A DNA stretch of 64,000 nt from UBA117 sp049975245 (lineage in GTDB: Archaea; Methanobacteriota; Methanobacteria; Methanobacteriales; Methanobacteriaceae), in the NCBI GenBank assembly GCA_049975245.1, contig JBNGDB010000013.1, positions 7,992 to 71,991 on the forward strand, read 5' to 3'. Below are positions 17,605-27,347 of the stretch, one piece after another; within the stretch, counting starts at the first letter, position 1; every line of letters starts with the position of its first letter. Position numbers and translations under genes: made by a program. The notes below the pieces were generated by a model, which ran no database searches, was not told where the DNA came from, and saw only the letters and a list, made by a program, of their open reading frames with translations.

Positions 17605-18969
17605 ATGGTTAAATTGATTTTAGATGGTGAAATAAAACCGGACATAGAAAAACTAAAAAAGGAAAAAAATATTGACGGGCTAGTAAAAGCTCTAAAAAAT
17701 GAAGACTTTATTATCAGAAAAGAGGCCGCCCGAGCCCTAAAATATGTGGGGGATGAAAACTCAGTTCAACCTCTCATAGAAACTTTAAATTATGAAGATT
17801 GGCAATCTGGTTACATAATCTTAGACGCAGTAAGGGAATATGCCGCTGAAGCTCTAGGTAGAATTGGCGACAAAAAAGCTGTAGACCCTCTAATTAATGC
17901 CCTTAATGACAGGGATGCAGAAGTTAGATGGAAGTCTGCCTGGTCACTAGGTAGGATTGGGGATAAAAAAGCTGTGAAACCTTTAATAAAAACCCTAGAA
18001 GATGAAAATAGTGATGTTAGGAAACATGCTGCTGCTGCACTTGGCAATATTGGAGATAATGGAGCAGTTGAACCACTTATCAAAGCCATAAAAGACAAAG
18101 AATGGCCTGTTCGAAAATGTGCAGTAACTGCTCTCGGGAAAATAGGTGATGAAAGAGCACTTAAACCATTGATGCATGCCTTGAATGATGAAGATTCTGA
18201 TGTTAAAAGAAGAGCAATCCAAGCTCTGGAAAAAATGAAAAATTTAGCCATTGAACCTTTACTTAAAGCATTTAATGATGAAGATTGGCGAGTGCAGGCC
18301 ATAGTGGCTGAAGCATTAGGTAAAATAGGAGATCGTAGAGCTGTCAAACCTCTTATTGCCGCACTAAAAAATAAAGATAAAATAGAGCGAAACAGATATG
18401 TAAGGGGTAGATCTGCAGAGGCTTTAGGGAGATTAGGTGATGAACGTGCAGTAGAACCCCTAAATAACGCTTTGAACGAAAAATATATTTATGTGAGAAG
18501 AAAAGCTAATAAAGCATTAGAAAGATTGGGAAAGATTTCAGAATTAAATTATTACGATGATGAGGAAGTATCATTTAATTATTCTAATTCTTGGATATTA
18601 GAACAAGGAAATAGCTCTGGAAAGATAGTTAACGGGATATTAAAACATAATCATGTAACCTTCTCAGTTAACAAAAAATTTGATATGGAAGATATAAGTG
18701 TTCAGGAATTTGCTGATCTAGTAAAAGATGTTTTTTTAAGTCAAAATGCTCAAATAATATCAGAATCGGAGATAATAGTAAATGAACAACACGGAATTGA
18801 ATTGGTTATTGAAAATTTGAATGTTGAACATACCAAGAAAATTAAAGTAGTGGCCTTTAGAAAAGAAGATTCATTATATTATTTAATGTTCTCAGGATAC
18901 ATTGAAGAATTTGATGATAACACCAAATCCATTGAGACTATTATTGATAGCTTTCACTTGATTGATTAA
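17605..18969 (+). CDS. HEAT-repeat (PBS-lyase type) protein with C-terminal PsbP-like domain
   Basis: This 454-residue protein has two parts. Residues about 20-305 are tandem helical repeats of roughly 31 residues with the consensus AAEALGRIGDKKAVxPLIxAL, at least eight copies; the first copies are more divergent. Residues about 315-454 form a single domain beginning SFNYSNSWIL and ending IETIIDSFHLID, similar in layout to the N-terminal domain of the sortase protein at 10.3 kb. No signal peptide is visible, so this copy of the domain should be cytoplasmic. HEAT arrays normally bind protein partners; the partner is unknown. It is monocistronic, after 143 bases of AT-rich spacer. Confidence 0.85.
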   Translation: MVKLILDGEIKPDIEKLKKEKNIDGLVKALKNEDFIIRKEAARALKYVGDENSVQPLIETLNYEDWQSGYIILDAVREYAAEALGRIGDKKAVDPLINALNDRDAEVRWKSAWSLGRIGDKKAVKPLIKTLEDENSDVRKHAAAALGNIGDNGAVEPLIKAIKDKEWPVRKCAVTALGKIGDERALKPLMHALNDEDSDVKRRAIQALEKMKNLAIEPLLKAFNDEDWRVQAIVAEALGKIGDRRAVKPLIAALKNKDKIERNRYVRGRSAEALGRLGDERAVEPLNNALNEKYIYVRRKANKALERLGKISELNYYDDEEVSFNYSNSWILEQGNSSGKIVNGILKHNHVTFSVNKKFDMEDISVQEFADLVKDVFLSQNAQIISESEIIVNEQHGIELVIENLNVEHTKKIKVVAFRKEDSLYYLMFSGYIEEFDDNTKSIETIIDSFHLID

Positions 18970-19115
18970 ATTTTTTAATATGTAAAAATTGGGATCCCTG
19001 ACTAATTTCTTACAAAAATAGGTTTAAAAAAAAAGAAGGGAAAAAATTAAAATGACCCGAATTAGATAAAAACTGAATAAAATTTATTTATTAATTTCTA
19101 AAAATTACATCCAAA

Positions 19116-19583
19116 TTATATCTTTTCTTTATAGGACTTCATAGCCTCATTTAAGACATCAGTAAATTTAACATCTTTTTTAAGTTCTTCTAAATCTTCA
19201 ACAGAGAAGATTTTAAGAACATTATCTTTGCAGGCTTCTACGCAAGCTGGAATTAGTTTATCTGAATCCATGCACAATGTACATTTTTGGACCGCTTTCT
19301 TTTCATGGTCAATTACTAATATTCCAATGGGACAAGCAATCATACAAAGTCTACAGAGTATGCATGAATCTTCATCAACCATTAAAGTTCCATTTTCCTC
19401 ATAAATAGCGCCAGTAGGGCAAATTCTAGCACATGGAGCCTTTTCGGGGTGACACTGTAAACAAAACATAGGTGCTGTAGAGCTTTTTTTAGCTCTAGAA
19501 AGTCCATGTTCTTTTTCGCATGCGTTTATACAGTCTTCACATTCACTGCACATTTTTGGATCTATAACCATTAAAGTCTTCAC
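19116..19583 (-). CDS. Polyferredoxin of the CODH/acetyl-CoA synthase operon
   Basis: About 155 residues with four cysteine clusters: CSECEDCINAC, CLQCHPEKAPC, CILCRLCMIAC and CTLCMDSDKLIPAC. This is the same HycB-like architecture as PorE/PorF. I chose the GTG at 19583 because AGGTGA lies five bases before it; a longer in-frame GTG start is at 19592. It is the last gene of the cdh operon, 9 bases past cdhE, and probably passes electrons to or from the CODH subunit. Helical, charged residues end the protein. Confidence 0.85.
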   Translation of the reverse strand: MKTLMVIDPKMCSECEDCINACEKEHGLSRAKKSSTAPMFCLQCHPEKAPCARICPTGAIYEENGTLMVDEDSCILCRLCMIACPIGILVIDHEKKAVQKCTLCMDSDKLIPACVEACKDNVLKIFSVEDLEELKKDVKFTDVLNEAMKSYKEKI

Positions 19584-19592
19584 TAAAATCAC

Positions 19593-20966
19593 CTATAAAT
19601 TCTCGGTTAAGTAATCTGGAACGGCTGAAGAATCTCTAGGGCCAACAGCAACTTCCCAGCCAGTTTCGTCTTCAATTTCTCCACTAACTGGAGCTGCTAG
19701 ACCAGGTATTATGAGTTTTCTTGTTTTAACTTTATCTTCAATAGCTGATTCCTTTATTAAATCTGCTACAGACTCGCCGTTTAATTGATTTCCGGCTAAA
19801 GAAACGTCAACTGCTCTACCTTCAGTATCTAATACTAAAAGATAACAATTTGCTTTTCCTGATTTTAAATCTCCTTCCACAGTGTAGTAAGTAAGTGCGA
19901 AATTGGTAGTCATAAGCACAGGTGAATTCTCATCAACTTCACCAAATTCATATAAACCAGCATCTACAGCCTGCGGTTTTCTAGGGTCAGTGTATAATCC
20001 CTGTCTTAGAGTTAAGATAGGTATCAACTCCCAAATATTTGTTCCGTGCAGAATTAACATGTCAGCATACTTATTCATAAGAGTAGCTGAGATTGTGGCC
20101 TCTTTCATGGCTTTTTGAACTTCATCTTCATCATCAGATAACCATGTTACAGCAGGAATTCCTAAAATAGGGAATCTAAAATCTGGATCTTTTTCTTCTA
20201 CAGCTAGTCGTCTTATCATAACAAAATCATCTAGAGTGTCGCCTATTCCTTCTTCTATAAATGTACCTGGATCCAACACAATATCTTTTATTCCTTTGGA
20301 CCGCAGTATTCTAACTAATTCCTTCATTTTTTCCAGGTCATTAGGAACTGATAATGTAATGGGACAATCGTATTCTATTGCTAAATCAGACATGTCTTCT
20401 ATGTTATATTCTGTTGCAGCATATATGAGGGGTCTTTCATCTCCAACAATTTCCAAGGCAGATTTCATAGATTCAGGATCATATGAACAGAGTATAATAG
20501 GAAGTTTAGAAGTTTTAAGTACTTTAGCTGCCTCAGTAAATTTATCCTTGTCTCCGGATTTGTTTCTTAAAGCAATAGCATCTAATGTTAACAACTCTCC
20601 AGTTCTTTCAAATTCAGATTCTTCAATGACTTTAATCCTATTTTTTAATTCATCTTCTCCTACATCGTCACTAATATCAACTACCAGTGATGTTGGATTA
20701 TAATAAGTTAATTCATATCGGTATAGTACTTCATCCCCACCGATTGTTGTTGCTTTATTTTCCTTACCAATAATTATCTCCCTTACTGCAGGAGCTAATA
20801 AATCTTCAAGTTTTTCCATTTCTTTATCGGTTAGTTGTGTACATAAACTTAAATCAATCTCTTTTTCAGATAGTTTGGTGGCAAAAGCCATGCATGATGC
20901 TTCTCCACATTTTGCACAGTTTGACTTAGGAAGTAACCTGTATATATCCATCGCAGTTGCACGCAA
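19593..20966 (-). CDS. cdhE: Acetyl-CoA decarbonylase/synthase gamma subunit (corrinoid protein, large)
   Basis: The product (457 residues) is the large subunit of the corrinoid iron-sulfur protein that carries the methyl group between tetrahydromethanopterin and the acetyl-CoA synthase A cluster. The N-terminal cluster motif SNCAKCGEASCMAFA (residues about 15-29) plus a later Cys binds the low-potential [4Fe-4S] centre. A TIM-barrel middle part and a C-terminal corrinoid-binding part (GLAAPVSGEIEDETG near residue 430) follow. The TTG start is backed by an AAGGAGGT site six bases upstream, 19 bases after cdhD. Confidence 0.95.
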   Translation of the reverse strand: MRATAMDIYRLLPKSNCAKCGEASCMAFATKLSEKEIDLSLCTQLTDKEMEKLEDLLAPAVREIIIGKENKATTIGGDEVLYRYELTYYNPTSLVVDISDDVGEDELKNRIKVIEESEFERTGELLTLDAIALRNKSGDKDKFTEAAKVLKTSKLPIILCSYDPESMKSALEIVGDERPLIYAATEYNIEDMSDLAIEYDCPITLSVPNDLEKMKELVRILRSKGIKDIVLDPGTFIEEGIGDTLDDFVMIRRLAVEEKDPDFRFPILGIPAVTWLSDDEDEVQKAMKEATISATLMNKYADMLILHGTNIWELIPILTLRQGLYTDPRKPQAVDAGLYEFGEVDENSPVLMTTNFALTYYTVEGDLKSGKANCYLLVLDTEGRAVDVSLAGNQLNGESVADLIKESAIEDKVKTRKLIIPGLAAPVSGEIEDETGWEVAVGPRDSSAVPDYLTENL

Positions 20967-20985
20967 TTTAAAACCTCCTTAACTC

Positions 20986-22146
20986 CTATCCTTCCAGCTG
21001 GGTTATCCAGTCTGAATTATCAGGTAAATCTGTTGTCATATATTCTTTAGTGAATGTTTCACCAATTTCTTTAAGCATTTGAACCGATGATGGGTGCAGC
21101 ATCATAAATATGTCCACTCCACAAAGCATCATGGTTAGGCCAGTGATAATTTCCCAGATAGGTCCCCTGTAATCTGTTGGTCCCCATTCATCCTTTTTCA
21201 TCCATGCTTCACGAGAACCCCATGCATTGGTTGTACCAGAAGACATTGGCATTTGAAGATCAGCATCTCCTTTTAGTGCAGCAAGCCGGGTTCTGGTTAT
21301 AACATCTATGGAGAATTCAATTCCATAACCTAAGGCACAAGTGGTTGGATCCATTACTATATCGTTCTGTGTTAGGCCTTCTTTCATTAAATACCTATTT
21401 AGTGTTTTTTGCATATTCACATCAGTTATGGCCCAGGACAGGACAGCATGATTGTGATCAACTGCAGCTTTTGCAACCTTTTTATAATCCAGATCGAGGT
21501 TTGCCGATGCAAGTAAACATCTTTCACCGTCAGCAGCTTCTGCAGCTTTTTCTAACACTAAAGGATCCTTTTTAGGATCTCCTGATGCCCCAATTACTAA
21601 AGGTACATCAACGGCTTGTAATACCTCCTCAATATCTGCTGCAGCTTCTCTTGGAGATTTATCCATGACTTTTGGACCAGTACCTATCAAATGTATGGTA
21701 ACCATGTTTGCACCAAAGTCTTTAACTGCCTTTCTGGCCCATTCACCGGGATGATCCATAACATCACTAAAGTGTTCTCTTATTGGCCTGGGAAGACCCG
21801 GCATTGGGATATCAAAAACATCAAAAGTAACAACAGGTGGGTTAGGTTGTGGTTCTTCAAATCTATAAAGCGCGGTTTGTCCACCTAAATAAACAGGCTT
21901 TCTTGTACCTGCTCCCAGTTGGACTTCGGCCACTTCACCAGGGTATTCCTTTATAGGAGGTACAAATTCCTCCATACCCAATACTTCCTTAGTTATACCT
22001 TTTTGTTTTTCTAAAGTTTTTTGAACGGCTTGTTGTACAGCCGGCATTAAATATAGCTCTAATTCCTCAAAATCCATTCTAAATTCATTTATTTCGATAG
22101 AATCTGTATTTTCAAGTAATTTAAGAAGCTGTGTCATTTTATCCAT
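20986..22146 (-). CDS. cdhD: Acetyl-CoA decarbonylase/synthase delta subunit (corrinoid protein, small)
   Basis: This 386-residue small subunit of the corrinoid iron-sulfur protein pairs with CdhE. It is a TIM-barrel protein; VTIHLIGTGPKVMD, VPLVIGASGDPKKDP and IVMDPTTCALGYGIEFS are family blocks, and the region GDADLQMPMSSGTTNAWGSRE near residue 295 is characteristic. It helps transfer the methyl group from tetrahydrosarcinapterin/methanopterin. The gene lies 12 bases after cooC and 19 bases before cdhE. A GGATGTGGGT sequence precedes the ATG. Confidence 0.95.
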   Translation of the reverse strand: MDKMTQLLKLLENTDSIEINEFRMDFEELELYLMPAVQQAVQKTLEKQKGITKEVLGMEEFVPPIKEYPGEVAEVQLGAGTRKPVYLGGQTALYRFEEPQPNPPVVTFDVFDIPMPGLPRPIREHFSDVMDHPGEWARKAVKDFGANMVTIHLIGTGPKVMDKSPREAAADIEEVLQAVDVPLVIGASGDPKKDPLVLEKAAEAADGERCLLASANLDLDYKKVAKAAVDHNHAVLSWAITDVNMQKTLNRYLMKEGLTQNDIVMDPTTCALGYGIEFSIDVITRTRLAALKGDADLQMPMSSGTTNAWGSREAWMKKDEWGPTDYRGPIWEIITGLTMMLCGVDIFMMLHPSSVQMLKEIGETFTKEYMTTDLPDNSDWITQLEG

Positions 22147-22158
22147 ATACCCACATCC

Positions 22159-22917
22159 TTACTTTAAATCCATTATCTTTTTTACAATCTTTGATACGGC
22201 CATAACCGTGGTAGAATCATTTGGAAGATCTATTAATGGTATTCCTTCCATATCATAATTTGATACATCTTCATCTTCGTGTATTATCCCAATGAGTTCT
22301 AAATTTATCTTATCAACTTTTTTCCGCATTTCTTCCTCATTTTTTGAACTAACTCTATTTAAAATAAGAAACATCTCTTTGAAATTAATATCCAACTCAT
22401 GAGATAAATCGCCAATTCTTTGGGCGGTTAAAATTCCTCTTTTTGATTTATCCGTGACGACTAACATAATGTCTACATTCTGAGTAGTTCTTCTGCTTAA
22501 ATGTTCTAAACCAGCTTCAGTGTCAATTACTATGATTTCATAGTTTGAAGAAAGGGTTTCAATTATTTTTCTAAGCATATTATTAACTGCACAATAACAT
22601 CCGCTCCCTTCTGGTCTACCCATCACTAACAAATCAAAATCTGGTGTTTCAACCACTGATTCCATAATTTTATAATCCAGAATATCCCACTTATTCATAG
22701 TTTTTGGTATTTTACCTTTAGCTGTATCTTCTTTAAGCTCTTCTCTGATGTCTCCAACTGTTTTTTCAACATCAACACCTAAAGCTTCAGGTAAGTTAGA
22801 ATCAGGATCAGCATCTATGGCCAACAAATCTTTACCTGATTTAGATAAAATTTTAACTAAGGTAGATGCCACCAAAGTTTTCCCTGTTCCTCCTTTACCA
22901 CTTACTGCGATTATCAC
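22159..22917 (-). CDS. cooC: CODH nickel-insertion ATPase CooC
   Basis: About 252 residues of a MinD/SIMIBI-type P-loop ATPase. The deviant Walker A SGKGGTGKTLVAS is at the N-terminus, switch-like DADPDSNLPEALG follows, and VIDTEAGLEHLSRR is the Walker B region. The GSGCYCAVNNML segment carries the CxC pair that binds nickel in CooC dimers. It matures the Ni-Fe-S cluster of CdhA. I favour the GTG at 22917 (VIIAVSGKGG); a GTG nine bases upstream is an alternative. Its place between cdhC and cdhD is typical of hydrogenotrophic methanogens. Confidence 0.9.
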   Translation of the reverse strand: MIIAVSGKGGTGKTLVASTLVKILSKSGKDLLAIDADPDSNLPEALGVDVEKTVGDIREELKEDTAKGKIPKTMNKWDILDYKIMESVVETPDFDLLVMGRPEGSGCYCAVNNMLRKIIETLSSNYEIIVIDTEAGLEHLSRRTTQNVDIMLVVTDKSKRGILTAQRIGDLSHELDINFKEMFLILNRVSSKNEEEMRKKVDKINLELIGIIHEDEDVSNYDMEGIPLIDLPNDSTTVMAVSKIVKKIMDLK

Positions 22918-22981
22918 TAATAACACCGTTAAATCAACTTATTATCAGATTATTTGATAAATAAAAAAAGATAATACATAA

Positions 22982-24388
22982 TTATTTTTTCTTCTTGATA
23001 ATTACCTTTTCAGCATAAATTTTAGCGTTTTTAAATATTATTTTAACTCCACCTGAAGCAGGTAAAGCTAATTCAGGAGCATATCCTACTTGCATCATAG
23101 GTGCTTCTTCAAATTCTGAAACATCCATTTCTTCTGGAGCTTCCATTTCAGTTTCAGCCTCTTGTTCTGCTTTAACAGCTTTGGCCTCTTTTAATCTGTC
23201 CATAACTGGATGTTCTGCTTCTCTTAAGAATTTTCTTATTTCTTTAATGCTAGTTGCATCTTCCTCAGTAGGGATTTTGTCTTTTAATTCTTCAGGTATG
23301 AAATCTATAACAGAATCTTTAATTTCTTTTGGTAACCAAATAATTCTAGAAAATCCGCCGTCAGCCTGTAAAAATTTAGGAGAACGCATATATTCTAAAC
23401 TAAGACCTGTGAATCCTTCAACCTGTTTACCACCCGAACATTGACCAGCCATTGCTGAGAATGGTATTCCTAAAGGAGTTTCACCTTTAAAATCACGGTC
23501 AACTATACCTATACCGTCCAGTTCTGGTATGTAAAATGCTACTGCTTCGAAACATCCGCAAGAAGTATGTGGGAATTCAAAAACACTATGTAAATATACT
23601 TTATCAACAGTTCCTTGAGATTTTTCGGATACTATTGCATTTACATTATCATATTCACCTTTAACATTATCTAAAACTTCACCTTTATCTATCTCAAATA
23701 TTGGACCTTCTGGATCCATTTTTGCTGCTGCTCGACAATCAAACCAATTAATAGCGCCACAAAGGGCAGTTCTGTCGGGAGTTACAACACAGACGTGAGT
23801 AGGTGCAAAAGATTGGCACATTACACAACCATAAAATACATCAACATCCTCGTCAGTTAATTCGCGGGCTCTAGAGTCTCTTGCGTCATATTGATCCTTT
23901 GCTTTTTCAAGGAAATCTTCTACTTTTTCCTTATCAGTTAGAATAGTAACTCCTATTGATTCTATTATGGGAAATTCTTCCTTAAATAATGTTGAAAGTG
24001 TCTTAGCAAGATGTTCAAACTTGAAACCTGAATCATGGGCCTCTGTACTAACTCTGCACCATATTTGGTCCCTCTGGTTAAGATGCATAAAGCCTTTTAC
24101 ATAATTACAAAGTTCGTGAGTTCTCCGCTCAATTACCCCTTCTAATTCCTTTTCTAAAGTTTCTCCCTGAATTTCAATAAGTATTCCAAATGGATAAATT
24201 TCGCCTTGGGTCATTTCTGATAATTCAGGGCCTATAATTTCTATTTTACCATCTTCTACGTTGTCTTCTACTTGAACTAATTCTGCGCCTACGGATTTTG
24301 GGCCGGCAAGTTCAACAAACATATTTGCTGCCCTTATCCTCTCTCCCTCATACATAGGACTAACATCGACAGGTATATCTTCAAACAT
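22982..24388 (-). CDS. cdhC: Acetyl-CoA decarbonylase/synthase beta subunit (acetyl-CoA synthase)
   Basis: This 468-residue protein carries the Ni-Ni-[4Fe-4S] A cluster, where CO, methyl and CoA are joined. The ligand regions are CVMCQSFAPTHVC and LCGAINWFDCRAA (from about residue 187) and HTSCGCFEAVAFY (about 277). It lacks the long N-terminal domain of bacterial AcsB, as expected for archaea. A flexible, acidic, methionine-containing linker near residue 410-430 precedes a short C-terminal domain ending IIKKKK. ACGGAGGAATTTT gives a good ribosome site. It follows cdhB by 15 bases. Confidence 0.96.
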   Translation of the reverse strand: MFEDIPVDVSPMYEGERIRAANMFVELAGPKSVGAELVQVEDNVEDGKIEIIGPELSEMTQGEIYPFGILIEIQGETLEKELEGVIERRTHELCNYVKGFMHLNQRDQIWCRVSTEAHDSGFKFEHLAKTLSTLFKEEFPIIESIGVTILTDKEKVEDFLEKAKDQYDARDSRARELTDEDVDVFYGCVMCQSFAPTHVCVVTPDRTALCGAINWFDCRAAAKMDPEGPIFEIDKGEVLDNVKGEYDNVNAIVSEKSQGTVDKVYLHSVFEFPHTSCGCFEAVAFYIPELDGIGIVDRDFKGETPLGIPFSAMAGQCSGGKQVEGFTGLSLEYMRSPKFLQADGGFSRIIWLPKEIKDSVIDFIPEELKDKIPTEEDATSIKEIRKFLREAEHPVMDRLKEAKAVKAEQEAETEMEAPEEMDVSEFEEAPMMQVGYAPELALPASGGVKIIFKNAKIYAEKVIIKKKK

Positions 24389-24403
24389 AAAATTCCTCCG
24401 TGA

Positions 24404-24919
24404 TCAATCTGTTTTTAGTTTTTCTAGATATTTGAACCATTCATCATCCTTCATGTTAGGGAATGATGCATCAGCATTTGAATGGAAATATTTACAAATA
24501 GTAAGAGTTTTAAGGTGAGGAGCAAAGTGTTTAAGTGATGAAAGACCTTGTGAGCCAATATAGTAAATAACTCCTATGAATATCACCAGATCATGCTGCC
24601 CCTCCCCTTTAATACCTTTCCAATCCGGATCTTTTAAAAGATTTACAATTTCCACAACACCATAGGATGTTGTTTCAATTCCTTTATCATTAAATGTTTT
24701 AAAAGCATCAGCTGTAGTTACAATAGGTATATCCCATTTTTCTGCTATTTCAGCAGATAATGTCATGATAGGATCATTTACGGCAAGGGGACCTATCACC
24801 ATTAAAGGGCGTTTAGCCTTTTTAAGCATCATCTTTGCTATTTTTGGAGTGGCCAATAAACCTTGTTTAGTTCCAGCTATAACTGTAGGTTGATATGGTA
24901 TTACACGTTCTCCACTCAT
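24404..24919 (-). CDS. cdhB: CODH/ACDS epsilon subunit
   Basis: This 171-residue subunit joins CdhA in the alpha2-epsilon2 CODH component. It has the DHS-like Rossmann fold: LMVIGPLAVNDPIMTLSAEIAE and IPIVTTADAFKTFNDKGIE. The ATG abuts the cdhA stop, with AAAGGTGAT inside the cdhA 3' end, so translation is coupled. Proposed roles are FAD or electron-transfer interactions within CODH; sequence alone does not settle this. Confidence 0.94.
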   Translation of the reverse strand: MSGERVIPYQPTVIAGTKQGLLATPKIAKMMLKKAKRPLMVIGPLAVNDPIMTLSAEIAEKWDIPIVTTADAFKTFNDKGIETTSYGVVEIVNLLKDPDWKGIKGEGQHDLVIFIGVIYYIGSQGLSSLKHFAPHLKTLTICKYFHSNADASFPNMKDDEWFKYLEKLKTD

Positions 24920-27274
24920 TTAATCACCTTTAACTTTCGAATCTAATAGAGAGGGTTCCTGAGGTATTTTTCTTGGTTCCCACCCTTTTTCATCTAAAAT
25001 TTCTTTTACGTCCTTTTTATACGTAATAGGAATGTCCTTTTCATTTCTAACAAATAAATGTATATCAGACGGCATTACACCGAAATATTTCTTGTGTAAG
25101 TCAATATAATGATTTAATTTAAGTTTTCGACCCTTAAAAGTGTCATTAGGTCTGATACATAACTTGGCCGTCATTACCGTTGCTTCTTCTCTTGTTTCTG
25201 CAGCGTAAAGTAAATGCTCAGGTGCAGGTTCACCTCTCATTACTTCTCCTGTCCTTAAATCAGTTATATCCCATTTTTCCTGTTTATCTATACGTCCTAA
25301 GAATAATCTACGATATTTTGAGCCATGAGGTCCAATTACTACAGGGATACCCCATCTATTTATTCCAGTAGCTATTGCTGCTGCTTTTTGGGAATAAGCA
25401 CCCCAAGCAACTCCACAAGCACCCACTCTGTTAAGTATGTAATCTGATATTTCTTCAAAATTACCTTCTAACGGTTTTTTAGCAAAAATATTGGCAATTT
25501 TTATGCATGCTCCTGAAATGTGGGCATTGGAAACACAAGATCCTATATTTACCAATCCTTTAGCATCAAAATCTCCACTGTATTTTTCGTATAGTGTTTT
25601 TCCTTCCTCATCACGATATTCTCCAATGGACATTGCTCCACATCCAGTTGCCACCACTATATAATTTCTTTCCAGGAATTCTTCAGCCATCCTAGCAACA
25701 TCGATTCCACCTTCGGGATAGTTAGAACAACCTACAAATGCTATTACGCCAGGTATTTCACCTAAAACTAAAGGTGCTCCCACTTTTCTTATTTCAACGT
25801 CTTGTACAGGACCTCTTCCTGCCCTCATGAAGAACTTCTGATCTTTAACTGTATGTTCCCCTATTTTGGTGAGCATGGATATTAATGGAAGTTCTCTTTC
25901 ACACTCCTGTTCACATCTACCACAAGTGTAACATACATCATATTCATATAAATCTAAGAATTTAGAGAAATCTCCTTTACCCGCAGCTACTACTGCGCCC
26001 ATCATATCATGGCTGTTGGGACATACCCGGTTGCACCAGCCACATTCAGTACAAGTTTCAGCCATTTCTTTAATTTCATCAATATCAGGAAGTTTCTTAA
26101 GATTTGCTCGTTCCTTTGAATTTTGCATGGCAACTTTTACAGATACCTCACCGACTTTATCTGGATCCTGGATTAAAGCTCCTTCTATTTCCCTATTTAA
26201 AAGCTGGTTAACAATTTTATCGGAATATTCATCAGTTTTATCAGGTAGTCCTAAACACATTTTATCTGTGGTTGCAATTACTACTGCATTATTCTTTTTA
26301 GCCTCTTCTAAAACATCTGTCCTTATACATTGTTCATCTACAATTATAACATCTGCAACGCCGCTTCTTATAAATTTTAACTGTTTTGAAAGAGGACCAA
26401 CAACTTTTGCCCTATCATCACGTCTAGAAATATCTATTGCAGCACAACATATACCACAAACCTCTAATTCATCATTAAGTGCATTATCTTCAATATAATC
26501 CATTATTCCAGCACCAGGAGTCACATTATGGCCAATACATAAAATAACAGGTTTTTCAGAATCGATGGTCCCTAACCCCATTTCTATAAGGGGTGCATCA
26601 CCATCTCCTTTAGGCATGTTAAGAGTTACTATTTGAGCAATGTCACCTATTTCTCTGGCTAAGTCATCCATCATTCCAGCATGTAATGCTTTAGATTCAA
26701 AATCTATATTACTTCCTTCTTGTCCAGTATGACATGCTGATAATAAATGAGACATCTGTTCTTCTACATAATCCATGGCTTCTTCTAGATCACCTAGATT
26801 CTCAGGTTTTTTACCTATAACTGTTCGCATTATAGGAGCTTCAATGTCAATATTCATGCCTAAATCTATGGGGTAATCTTTACCAAATTTTTCAATCAGA
26901 TACTCCATCATATGTCTAGAATGACCTGCATGTGCAGCGGTTCCAATACAACATGCAAGTAAAACTATTCTTGCTTGTTGAGCTTCTATATTTATTCCAC
27001 AAGCTCCTTTTTTACCCAGTAAATCGCACTTACCAAAGGTACAAAGACAGCACATGTCACAAAATGGAGCGTAAAATGGTTCATATTTATCTAAAAGTTT
27101 GAAATCCCATGACCTTAAATCTGTTACTCCGGGTTTTGGAGTTGGACCCATTTCTAAATCAGATCCTTCAATTACTACTTCATCGGCCTTTTCTTCAGTT
27201 ATTTTGCCTATTGATATTTTTATATCTTTATTTTTCCAGAAATCATCGCTAAAATTCTTAGGTTTCGGTGCCAC
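24920..27274 (-). CDS. cdhA: CODH/ACDS alpha subunit (Ni-Fe carbon monoxide dehydrogenase)
   Basis: About 784 residues. The N-terminal CDMCCLCTFGKCDL supplies the B/D cluster cysteines. A two-cubane ferredoxin-like insertion (CTECGWCNRVCP and CYTCGRCEQEC, about residues 395-450) is specific to the archaeal enzyme. C-cluster regions include ACHTGQEGS, VGCSNYPEGG, GCGAMS, NIGSCVSNAHISGAC and HGSKYRRLF. It reduces CO2 to CO for acetyl-CoA synthesis. I chose the GTG at 27274 because GGTGA lies five bases upstream; an in-frame TTG at 27286 is possible. It is the first gene of the operon and is expressed divergently from cbiM. Confidence 0.95.
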   Translation of the reverse strand: MAPKPKNFSDDFWKNKDIKISIGKITEEKADEVVIEGSDLEMGPTPKPGVTDLRSWDFKLLDKYEPFYAPFCDMCCLCTFGKCDLLGKKGACGINIEAQQARIVLLACCIGTAAHAGHSRHMMEYLIEKFGKDYPIDLGMNIDIEAPIMRTVIGKKPENLGDLEEAMDYVEEQMSHLLSACHTGQEGSNIDFESKALHAGMMDDLAREIGDIAQIVTLNMPKGDGDAPLIEMGLGTIDSEKPVILCIGHNVTPGAGIMDYIEDNALNDELEVCGICCAAIDISRRDDRAKVVGPLSKQLKFIRSGVADVIIVDEQCIRTDVLEEAKKNNAVVIATTDKMCLGLPDKTDEYSDKIVNQLLNREIEGALIQDPDKVGEVSVKVAMQNSKERANLKKLPDIDEIKEMAETCTECGWCNRVCPNSHDMMGAVVAAGKGDFSKFLDLYEYDVCYTCGRCEQECERELPLISMLTKIGEHTVKDQKFFMRAGRGPVQDVEIRKVGAPLVLGEIPGVIAFVGCSNYPEGGIDVARMAEEFLERNYIVVATGCGAMSIGEYRDEEGKTLYEKYSGDFDAKGLVNIGSCVSNAHISGACIKIANIFAKKPLEGNFEEISDYILNRVGACGVAWGAYSQKAAAIATGINRWGIPVVIGPHGSKYRRLFLGRIDKQEKWDITDLRTGEVMRGEPAPEHLLYAAETREEATVMTAKLCIRPNDTFKGRKLKLNHYIDLHKKYFGVMPSDIHLFVRNEKDIPITYKKDVKEILDEKGWEPRKIPQEPSLLDSKVKGD

Positions 27275-27330
27275 AATTATCACCAATTAATTATTCATGA
27301 TTTATAATGATATTCGTCTTATCTACAAAA

Positions 27331-27342
27331 GTATATATAAAG
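27331..27342 (-). promoter_or_regulatory. TATA box of the cdh operon
   Basis: CTTTATATATAC on the minus strand, about 57-68 bases upstream of the cdhA GTG, predicts a leader of roughly 30 bases. A GTAATAC half-site lies directly upstream, where it could interfere with or assist promoter binding. Confidence 0.5.
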
Positions 27343-27347
27343 TTTTG

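Noticed and set aside
19116..27274. cdh operon as evidence of acetoclastic growth
   Set aside because: The set with CooC and polyferredoxin is equally typical of hydrogenotrophs using it for biosynthesis; no acetate-activation gene is present.
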